Origin: CAMREV01 sp051656125
Lineage (GTDB): Bacteria > Bacillota_I > Bacilli_A > Mycoplasmatales > Mycoplasmoidaceae
DNA: 64,000 bases
NCBI GenBank assembly: GCA_051656125.1
Contig: JBOGBH010000012.1
Span: 62,001-126,000, forward strand
Direction: 5' to 3'
Shown here: one piece after another, positions 56,164 to 64,000 of the stretch
Layout of the letters: each line of letters starts with the position of its first letter
Position numbering within the stretch: position 1 is the stretch's first letter
Notes under the pieces: generated by a model
The model's database searches: none
The model's input: only the letters and a program-made list of their open reading frames with translations
What the model was told of the DNA's origin: nothing
Made by a program: the position numbers and the translations under genes

Positions 56164-59065
56164 TTTTTATTACCTCTTTAATTTCGACAAGTTGTTTATA
56201 ACGTGAATCTGATTTAACTACTGCAATTATATAATTAGATTCAATAAGTTTGTCTTTAATTGCTTTGTAGTTAAAGCAAGATAAGGAATCTGAACTTTCT
56301 TCATCACATATTTTAATAAATGCCATTTCTTTGTTAAATTTAGTCATCTTTAATTCTACTTTTTGAATTTTAAATAATATTGTATAAAAGTTTACTTTAT
56401 CTTCATTTACAATATCTGCTATTTTATCTAACTCTTGATCTGAATAGCTATTTCTTATTTCAGCAAATTTATTATTCTTTTCTTTTAAAAAATTAAAACC
56501 AATTAAATTAAATTGATTATTTAAAAAAATTTCTTTATCTTGCTCTGTTTCTTCATTAATTATTCAATTTGGTTCAAAAAAATAGTTTCCCTTTTCGTCA
56601 ACATTTTTAGAAAGTTCAATTGCTTCTTTCAAATTATCAATCATAAATTTCTTACTTTTACCAAAACAATCAAATGAACCAGAATAAATTAGTGTTTCAA
56701 GAGAAGACTCACCAATTCCGCCATTAAATAATAAAGTCACACAATTTTCAAAACTATCAAATTTTTTATTAGATGATTCATTTCTAATATTAATAATTTT
56801 ATTTGCTGTTTCAGTACCAATTCCTTTAATACTTGAAAAACCAAAATAAATAGTTTTGTTAACAATAATGAAACTCTTTGAAGAGATATTAATATCTGGT
56901 TTTTCAATTTTTAAATTCATTCTTAAAGCTTCATTACAATAAATACCAATTTTATCTTGACTATTCTCTGAAGTTTTAAATAAGACACTCATGAAAAATA
57001 ATGGATACCTTGTTTTTAAATATACCATTCAATAACTTATTAATGCATAAGAAATAGAATGACAATGATTAAATCCATAACTAGCAAATTTTTCAATATA
57101 ATTAAAAATTTCTTCTGAAACTGGTTTTGAATAATTATTATTAATAGCAGATTCAATAAATCTACTTTTTATTGACTCCATTTTCTTAGCTTCTTTTTTA
57201 GACATAACTTTTCTAAATATATCAGCATCAGCAGCTGAAAAATTAGCAACTCTTTGTGCTATTTGTATTACTTGTTCTTGATAAACAATAATTCCGCTAG
57301 TAGGTTCTAAAATGTCTTTAATTCTATCATCAATATAATCAATTGGTTCATTTGAAAATCTTCCCTTTATAAATGTTGGAATATTTTTTTGTGGCCCTGG
57401 TCTGTAAAGTGCAGATACTAATGAAATATCTTCTAAATTTCTTGGTTTAATTTTTCTTAAAGTACTTCTCATTCCAGGAGATTCTAGCTGAAATATTCCA
57501 ATAGTATTACCTTGAGATATTTCTTTAAAAACTTTATCATCTTCTAAAGAAATACTTTCTAAAGTCATTTTCATTTTTAGATTCTTATTTATTAGTTTCA
57601 ATACATTAAAAATAGTAGTAAGATTGCTCAAACCTAATAAATCCATTTTTAATAATCCTAGAGACTCTAAATATTCCATAGAAACTTGAGTTGTGATAAT
57701 GTTATTTGCACTCAACTGTACAGGAACAACATCTGTTAGTTTTTCTCTGGATAATAATATTCCCGCAGCATGAATACCAACTTGTCTAGGAGCAGAAATT
57801 AATTTACTTGCAGAATCAAATAATTCTTTATATTCATCATAAAAATTTTTTAATTCTGAATTTTTATTTATTGCTCCATAAATATCTAATTCAAAATCAG
57901 TTGATATCAATTTGCTTATTCTATTTATTATCTTTAAATCTATGTCTAAAACTCTACCAACATCTCTAATAGCCATTTTAGCCTTTATTCTTTGAAAAGT
58001 AATAATATGTGCAACATGATCTTCACCATATTTATTAAAAATATATTCAATAATTTCTTCTCTTTTTTTATCCATAATATCGATATCGATATCTGGTAAT
58101 GAATTTCTATTTGGGTTTAAGAATCTTTCAAAGATTAAGTTATATTTAATTGGATCAATTTTTGTTATGTCTAAAAGAAAGGAAACTAAAGAACCAGAAG
58201 ATGATCCTCTTCCTGGTCCTATCAAAATGTCTCTGTTTTTAGCTTCCCTAATAAAGTCATGAACAATTAAGAAGTAATCATTAAATCCCATCGAATTTAT
58301 TACATTTAATTCATAATTTAATCTATTTCTATAAGATTCAATATCTTTTTTTTCTATTTTTTCAATTAAAGATTCTTCACATAGTTTTTTTAAATATTGT
58401 TCAGAACTAATATTATCATTCAAAGGAAATTTTATAATTTCTGCTTTTTTGATTTCTTTTTTTCATACAACTAAATTCAATAATTTATCATGGTTAATTA
58501 AATTTTCTGAAACATGATTTTTAAATTCTAATTCAGTTAAAAGATTTTTGTCTTCTTGTTCAATAAAAAAATCATTTATTTTTTTATCAAATTTTATTGC
58601 GTTCATAATCTGCAAAGTTTTTTGATCTTCTTTTTTTAATACCCTTGCTTCATTTATATAAATGTCAGTATCTGAATTTGTATTTCTAGTAAAAAAATAA
58701 TCTGGATTTATTTCATCAATTTTCTTTCCATCAAAAATTATTAAAATATCTTGTGAATAATTGTTAATGTCAAATTCTTTTTTTTGTAAAATATTTGACG
58801 ATATTTTTATTAGGTTTTTATATCCTTCATTACTTGTAGGAAATATTATTAATTGCTTGTTAAAATAAAAAATATCTAATCCTATTATTGGGATTAAATT
58901 TTTTTCTATAGCTTTGTTATAAAACTCAATTGAACCATATAAGTTTGAGTCTGTTAAAAAAACATGTTTTTGATTATTTTGAATTGCAAAAGAAATTATG
59001 TCGTCTATTGATAATGTAGACTCTAATAAAGAATAATAAGAATGTGTATTTATATTAATAGACAT
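56156..59065 (-). CDS. dnaE: DNA polymerase III alpha subunit, DnaE type
   Basis: 969 residues. The N-terminal PHP domain begins NINTHSYYSLLES; the first His of the usual HxH pair is Asn. The polymerase core has GPGRGSSSGSLVSFLLD near 280 and the catalytic PDIDIDIMD near 313, with the third Asp region further on. FQLESPGM and YGFNHCHSISYALISY mark the fingers and following domain. The C-terminus is short (OB-fold-like region, no tau-binding extension seen). In mollicutes with PolC, DnaE extends primers. Many Trp are TGA-coded. Confidence 0.95.
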
Positions 59066-59067
59066 TC

Positions 59068-59304
59068 TTATTTAGTTCTTTCCTTTAAACATTTTTCCAT
59101 AGTTTTTTTCATTTCTACATCTAAATCTTCATTTTTTAATTTATATCTAATTTCATCAATTGTTAGAGATTCACAATATTTTATTTTATCTTCTTCAGTA
59201 TCATCAATGTTTATATCGTTTAAGTTGATAATTTTTGTTTCAGAAGCTGTTTTTTTATCTTCTGTTATTGTTGAATCTTTTTTCTTATTTTTAAATAACT
59301 TCAT
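59068..59304 (-). CDS. Small charged protein upstream of dnaE
   Basis: 78 residues, 2 nt before the dnaE start, with GGAG before its own ATG. The sequence is Lys/Asp/Glu/Thr-rich, with no membrane segment and a helical C-terminal half (IDEIRYKLKNEDLDVEMKK). No family recognised. Position suggests cotranscription with dnaE. Confidence 0.6.
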   Translation of the reverse strand: MKLFKNKKKDSTITEDKKTASETKIINLNDINIDDTEEDKIKYCESLTIDEIRYKLKNEDLDVEMKKTMEKCLKERTK

Positions 59305-59363
59305 CTAACACTCCATTTAATTTATTATATAAAAAATATTTTAAATTATTTAATTTTTATAAA

Positions 59364-60866
59364 TTAATTTTTTTTATTATTTCCTGACTTTTCAAATCTA
59401 TTACTACTACTTCTATCTCTATTTGTAGAATCTGATCTTCTTCCTTCGTATTTATTACTTGAATAAGACTTTCTATCTCCGTCTTTATTATTAGAATAAG
59501 ATCTTCTTTCGCCATCTCTATTTCCTGAATAAGATTTTCTATCCCTATTATTTGAATTAGAATCTCTATTTCCAGAATATGATCTACCATCTCTATTACC
59601 AGAATAAGATCCTCTATTTCCACCTCTTGCATATGAACTAGAAGATCTATTGTTTCCTCTTCTTGATCTGTTTCTTGAAGAACTTGAAGATGATCTTTCT
59701 GAGTTATCAATAACTAATGGTGAAAGTTCCATAGTGTCAGGAGTTACACTAAAACATATAATAGTTTTCCCAGTTGTTTTTTGAATATCAGCAATTTTAC
59801 CTTTATCAGTGCTTGTAAAAATCGAAAAAGCATTACCCTTACTTTTAGCTCTTCCTGTTCTTCCAATTCTATGAACATAAGTTTCTGATGAATCAGGTAA
59901 ATCATAGTTAATAATATGTGAAATATTATCAACATGAATTCCTCTAGACGCAACGTCAGTTGCAACTAAAATTCTGATTTTTCTTTCTTTAAATTCTCTT
60001 ATTATTCTTGTTCTTTGTCTTTGTTCTTTATCACCATGAATCGATTTTGATGATATTTTATTATCATGTAAGAATCTATCAATTGAGTCAGCTTCTATTT
60101 TTGTTCTAACAAAAATAATTGCAGAATCTATATTGTTTTCATTTATTAATTTTAAAAGCAATTCTCTTTTATGTCTTTTTTCTACACAGTAACCTGTTTG
60201 ATCAATACTATCAATTGTTGATGATGGTGGAGAAGTAATAATTTTTTCATAATTTGGTTTCATAATTTTATCAACTAATAATTGAATTGCTTTAGGCATA
60301 GTAGCTGAGAAGAATAAAGTTTGATGATCTTTTGGTAAAAAACTTATTATTTTTTTAACATCTGTAATGAATCCCATATCAAGCATTAAATCTGCTTCAT
60401 CTAAAACTATTGTATTTACATTTGAAATATTCATATATCTAGATTTAACTAAGTCTAAAAGTCTACCTGGTGTACAAATGGCTACATCAACACCTTCTTT
60501 TAATGTCTTGATATTGAATCTTTTTGATTCTCCACCATAGAAACAAGCATATCTCTGATACAAGCCGCTTCCATATTTTTTAAAGTTATCAAAAACTTGC
60601 ATTGCTAGTTCTCTTGTTGGAGTCAGTACTAAATGTTTAATAATTATTTCATCCTCTCTTTTTCTTGGATTTTCAGCTAACATATTTATTATTGGTAAAG
60701 CAAACGATGCTGTTTTACCAGTACCTGTTTGTGCACAACCAAAAATGTCTTTACCACTAAGACACGCTGGAATTACTTGTTGTTGAATTGGAGTTGGTTC
60801 TTCATAACCATGTTTGCTCAAATTTTCTAATATTTTTTTGTTTAAATTTAAGTCTTTAAATTTCAT
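59364..60866 (-). CDS. DEAD-box RNA helicase with Arg/Ser/Gly-rich tail
   Basis: 500 residues. Q motif region (PTPIQQQVIPACLSGKD), motif I AQTGTGKT near 45, PTRELA, TPGRLLD, DEAD in VLDEADLML near 155, SATMP near 190, and the second RecA domain with ATDVASRGIHVD near 315 and HRIGRTGR near 342. The last 110 residues are an RGG/RS-like low-complexity tail with repeated SYSGNRDG words (59385-59690). It probably unwinds rRNA or mRNA, like CshA/DeaD; the tail should bind RNA. It overlaps the trmB stop by one base (TAATG). Confidence 0.95.
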   Translation of the reverse strand: MKFKDLNLNKKILENLSKHGYEEPTPIQQQVIPACLSGKDIFGCAQTGTGKTASFALPIINMLAENPRKREDEIIIKHLVLTPTRELAMQVFDNFKKYGSGLYQRYACFYGGESKRFNIKTLKEGVDVAICTPGRLLDLVKSRYMNISNVNTIVLDEADLMLDMGFITDVKKIISFLPKDHQTLFFSATMPKAIQLLVDKIMKPNYEKIITSPPSSTIDSIDQTGYCVEKRHKRELLLKLINENNIDSAIIFVRTKIEADSIDRFLHDNKISSKSIHGDKEQRQRTRIIREFKERKIRILVATDVASRGIHVDNISHIINYDLPDSSETYVHRIGRTGRAKSKGNAFSIFTSTDKGKIADIQKTTGKTIICFSVTPDTMELSPLVIDNSERSSSSSSRNRSRRGNNRSSSSYARGGNRGSYSGNRDGRSYSGNRDSNSNNRDRKSYSGNRDGERRSYSNNKDGDRKSYSSNKYEGRRSDSTNRDRSSSNRFEKSGNNKKN

Positions 60867-61528
60867 TATTTTTTTCCTTTTTTATTTATGTAAAAAACAA
60901 CTTTATTTATTTTAAAGCCTTTTTCCATAAATTTTTTTTCATATTCTGTTTTTATATTATCTTTGTTTAATTTAGAATCATTTTCAAGATCAAATGTTTT
61001 GCTAATTATTGCAAAGTTATTTTCTTCAAGTGTTTCTAATGTAAATAAAAATAAATTGATGTTATCCGTCTTGAATTCAACTAGAGAATCTTCTGAAGTA
61101 ATTTCTTTATAAATATTTAAATTATTTATGTGCGTTAATCTTCTTTTTGAATGCCTTTTCTTGGGTCAAGGATCTGAAAAATTTAAATAAATTTTACTTA
61201 TCTCATTTTTATTAAAAATCATATTTAATTTACTAGCGTCTAATAAAATAATTTTAATGTTTTCTAATTTTTCTAAATCTACTTTCTTTGACAATTTAAC
61301 TAGAATGGATTCCGCTCTGTCTATTGCAATAAAATTTATATTTGGATTTTGTAAAGCAAGTTCGCAAATAAATTTTCCTTTTCCCGAACCTATTTCTATA
61401 TGTATAGGATTTTCGTTTTGAAAAACTTCTTTATTTCATTTACCTTTATAATTTTCAAAATCTTTTATAAAATTTTTACTGCTACTTAGAATTTCATTTG
61501 AATTTTTTATATTTCTTAATCTAGCCAT
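60866..61528 (-). CDS. trmB: tRNA (guanine-N7)-methyltransferase
   Basis: 220 residues. HIEIGSGKGKFICELA near 50 is the SAM motif, FIAIDRAESI near 70 the acidic loop, and NFSDPWPKKRHSKRRL near 128-143 is the hallmark of TrmB, with its Trp coded by TGA. FKTDN near 168 is the second substrate segment. It makes m7G46 in tRNA. No ribosome site precedes the ATG. Confidence 0.93.
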
Positions 61529-61543
61529 AATTATAACTAAGAT

Positions 61544-61549
61544 AGTATA
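61544..61549 (-). promoter_or_regulatory. Extended -10 box of trmB-helicase
   Basis: The minus strand reads TGCTATACT, an extended -10, with 15 nt between it and the trmB ATG. The leader would be only about 9 nt. Confidence 0.45.
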
Positions 61550-61616
61550 GCATAATATAAAATTATAATAAATTATTAATGTTTATTTTATTAATTAAAA
61601 ATTAAGTAATATAGTT

Positions 61617-61622
61617 TATAAT
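61617..61622 (+). promoter_or_regulatory. -10 box of the glycosyltransferase gene
   Basis: TATAAT lies 24 nt before the ATG at 61647; a TTAGGA ribosome site is at 61635-61640. Confidence 0.55.
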
Positions 61623-61646
61623 ATATAAAAGATTTTAGGAAAAAAA

Positions 61647-62549
61647 ATGAAATTAAGTGTTTTAGTTCCTTGCTATAATGAAGAATTATTAGTAAGAAGA
61701 TGTATTGATAGTTTGTTAAATCAAACAGTTAAAATTGATGAAATTTTAATTTTGAATGATGGTTCTAAAGATAATACTCTAACGATAATAAAAGAATATG
61801 AACTTAAACATGATAATGTAAGAGTTTTGAGCACCGAGAATAAAGGATTACCAGCTGGTGCAAATACTTTAATAAAAAATTGTACTGGTGATTACTTTTA
61901 TTTTGTTCACGCTGATGACTGAGTAGAAAATAAATGCATTGAAAATTTTAAAAATAAAATTTCTGAAGAAAATTATGAAGGTGTTTTTAGTCCTTGTTAT
62001 AAAAATAATAGAACATATATAACAAATTCTAGAATTAATAAAAACACAACTAAAGAAAAATACTGTATAGATAATCTAACTTATGTGTGAAACATTTTTT
62101 TTAAAAAAAGTTTTTGGGTTGAAAATGAAATTTTCTTTAATGAAAAATACAGAATTTTTGAAGATATTGGTGTATATGCAAAAATAATGATTAAATTAAA
62201 TAATGTGGGCTTTATATTAGAAAAAAGTTATCATTGAACAACTGATAAAAATCCAAAAAGTAGATTTGTTTTTGGAAAAGATAAATTAGATCAAGCATTA
62301 GGTCAATTAGAAACTTCATTTACTGATGCAAATAAGGAATTTAAAGGCAATAACCCAAGATATGTAAATGATATTTTAGCTTTTTTATTATCGATAACTG
62401 CGAACTATGTTTTATTTTTATCTAAAGATGTTTCAAAAAGAGAATATATTAAAAAAATAAAAAGTATAGAGAAAAAAAATGGAAAGATTAAGTTCCCAAA
62501 ATCTCCATGAAAATTTATTTTCTTCATTTTATATAAAATATCTATATAA
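61647..62549 (+). CDS. Glycosyltransferase family 2
   Basis: 300 residues. KLSVLVPCYNEELLVRRCI at the N-terminus and ILILNDGSKDNT near 36 are the GT2 nucleotide-sugar site. The metal-binding DxD-like segment is FVHADDW near 88, with Trp coded by TGA. IFEDIGVYAK near 172 is the ED catalytic-base region. The C-terminus is basic and slightly hydrophobic (KFIFFILYKISI), perhaps membrane-associated. It probably makes glycolipid or capsule sugar chains. It is followed 31 nt later by a flippase-like membrane protein. Confidence 0.9.
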
Positions 62550-62580
62550 TACATAAAAAAATTTTAAGGATATTTAAAAA

Positions 62581-63726
62581 ATGAACGATTTAGAAAAAGC
62601 AGATATAACTGCTGATAAAAACAACTTTTTTACAAAAAAAAGAGTAACAATTCTTTTCATTACTACTATTTTTGTTATTGTTTTTTCTATTTCAATTTCT
62701 ATTTTTTTATTAGAGATAGATATAAATGCTATAAATAATTTTTTTATAGAGGGATTTAAACAAGAGAACAGCATGTTTTTCTTGTGATTATTTTTAATGT
62801 TCTTTTTTCCATTTTTTGCATCATTTTGAAGATATATTGTTATTTATACAAGGATCAAAAAGGAAAATTGTAATGCTAAATGATATGACTGAATATTTCT
62901 TATCTTTATTGGTTCTTTTTTAAATGCTATCACACCATTTTCGATTGGTAATGAACCATATTCTTTATTTTGATTAAAAACACATGGTTTAACAACAAGA
63001 AAATCATTATTAATTTTAGCATCAACAGGTATTGTAAGTTCTTTTACTCAAATATTAATAACATGACCATCGTTTTTTGTTGTAAGTGCATCATATGGTA
63101 ATTTTGGAAATACAATTGAATGATCATTAGGTTATTGGTTGGCTTTTGCTGGATTAATTTTTGATTTAATTGGGTTTTTTCTATTCTTTGCACTTACATA
63201 TAGTAGAAGAATTCACTATTTTTTAAATAGATTATATTACGCAATTAGAAAAAAATTAAGAATGAGTTATAAAACAAAAGAAGATATCAAAATTAAATAT
63301 ATTCAAAGAGCCATTTTTAAACAAGAATTTATTGATGAAATTAAAAACTATAAATTTTACTCATTTGTTTTGACAGGAAATATTATTTTAAATATAATTT
63401 TATATTCAACAATGTTTTTTTCTTTTAAACTTTCAGGAATTAATGTAGATATTAAATTTTGAGATTGATTCAATTATACAAATATTGCAGTCACTGCTAA
63501 TAATTGAGTTCCAATTCCAGGATCCGAAGGAACACTTCAAATTTTAATTCTTGCATTTATGAATGGAATAAATTCAAATATTAATGATATTTGAAAAGAA
63601 AATATAAATACAATAATATTTGTTTGAAGAATATTTACATTTTATTTATCAGCAGTAATAGGAATGATTTGTTTTCCAATTTCTGCAGGATTATTTTATA
63701 AAGGTATAAAAAATAATCTTAAGTAA
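62581..63726 (+). CDS. Polytopic membrane protein, MprF/UPF0104 (lysylphosphatidylglycerol-synthase TM) type
   Basis: 381 residues with about eight hydrophobic segments. NAITPFSIGNEPYSLFWLK near residues 115-133 is the conserved N-x-x-T-P-x-x-x-G-x-E-P loop, and VPIPGSEGTLQI near 310 the later conserved loop (tPGg.G..E). The family includes the flippase part of MprF and related lipid transporters. AAGGA site. It lies after a GT2 gene and before a paralog, so a glycolipid-related role is plausible. Many Trp are TGA-coded. Confidence 0.75.
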
Positions 63727-63816
63727 AATTATTTTTTACTTTTAAAAAATAAATAAAAAATATACATAAAAATTTTCTTTTTTATAAAAAATATAAATAA
63801 TTTTTGCATAAAAATA

Positions 63817-63845
63817 TTGCTTTTTTTGGTTAAACAAATTATAAT
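63817..63845 (+). promoter_or_regulatory. Promoter of the second MprF-like gene
   Basis: TTGCTT (63817-63822) and TATAAT (63840-63845) with 17-nt spacing. The T/A-rich stretch before it (63727-63800) has a weak all-A/T hairpin that may terminate the first paralog. Confidence 0.6.
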
Positions 63846-63874
63846 ATATACACGTTATGGTTTTAGGACTGTAT

Positions 63875-64000
63875 ATGAACCAATTAGAAAAAGCAGATTC
63901 AATTAATGATAAAAATGTATTCTTTACAAAGAAAAAGGTAATAATTCTTTTTATTGCTACTATTTTTCTTATAGCTCTTTCTGCTACAATATCTATTGTA
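63875..64000 (+). CDS. Second MprF/UPF0104-type membrane protein (3' truncated by window)
   Basis: The first 42 residues are visible, starting at ATG with TTAGGA before it. They align without gaps to the start of the preceding gene (MNQLEKADSINDKN versus MNDLEKADITADKN, then FFTKKKVIILFIATIF). This is a tandem duplicate with its own promoter. The rest lies outside the window. Confidence 0.75.
   Translation, partial: MNQLEKADSINDKNVFFTKKKVIILFIATIFLIALSATISIV

Noticed and set aside
59357..59710. Repetitive second frame in the helicase tail region, and a further frame at 59744-59965.
   Set aside because: Alternate-frame readings of the Arg/Ser/Gly repeats and helicase core. No start signals.

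Overview
The window is low-GC DNA with closely packed genes in which UGA is read as tryptophan. Dozens of conserved proteins (DnaE, AlaRS, NrdA, MnmA, P-type ATPase and others) are full length only if in-frame TGA is translated. That code, the signal-anchored surface proteins, the stand-alone PolA-type 5'-3' exonuclease, the dimeric dUTPase and the PTS/LDH/NADH-oxidase metabolism point to a mollicute of the Mycoplasma/Ureaplasma type. I cannot name the species. I saw no rRNA, tRNA, insertion sequence or CRISPR array, and no gene-free stretch over 300 bases.

Layout. 1-3.5 kb: a FecB/FecCD/ATPase-type metal-chelate ABC importer, cut by the window start. 3.5-6 kb: a DUF2188 protein with a lysine-rich histone-H1-like linker, then a large acidic protein with a 14-residue repeat. 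6-12.1 kb: a P2-type cation ATPase, an IspD-family cytidylyltransferase, a DUF2130 coiled-coil protein, a small membrane protein resembling PycTM/SLATT effectors, and dUTPase. 12.2-18.2 kb: three surface proteins of one family (signal anchor, ectodomain, C-terminal membrane helix, basic or proline-rich tail), with lactate dehydrogenase between the second and third. 18.4-25 kb: a small basic protein, an alpha/beta hydrolase, a class Ia-like ribonucleotide reductase (nrdB-nrdA), a small membrane protein and a MATE-like transporter. 25-31.3 kb: glutathione peroxidase, then alaS-ruvX-trmR-trhP1-trhP2, a translation and tRNA-wobble-modification operon with Bacillus-like gene order. 31.3-37.9 kb: two divergent PTS operons (fruA-fruK and a manP-like gene with manA) sharing a 35-bp near-palindrome.

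39.3-47.1 kb is a defence island on the minus strand. Read from 47.1 kb down it holds a GmrSD/DUF262-type protein, two tandem GIY-YIG plus DUF4357 proteins, an AbiH-like protein with a cysteine-rich insert, a C5-cytosine methyltransferase split by a (CT)29 dinucleotide tract, and an HNH restriction endonuclease. With 29 repeat units the methyltransferase is out of frame. One extra CT unit would restore a 427-residue enzyme, so this looks like a phase-variable restriction-modification system.

47.2-50 kb: small membrane and surface proteins, including a lipoprotein that seems frameshifted at a T7 run. 49.8-54 kb: mnmA, NADH oxidase and leucyl aminopeptidase. 54-59 kb: a replication/repair cluster, dnaE - 5'-3' exonuclease - mutM - coaE. 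59-61.5 kb: trmB and a DEAD-box helicase with an Arg/Ser/Gly-rich tail. 61.6-64 kb: a family-2 glycosyltransferase and two tandem polytopic membrane proteins of the MprF/UPF0104 type, the second cut by the window end.

Several genes (mnmA, trmB, the MATE-like gene) have a TATAAT-type -10 box so close to the start codon that their mRNAs would be leaderless or nearly so. The rest mostly have AAGGA-type ribosome sites. All reading-frame joins, motifs and hairpins were read by eye. No database search was run.
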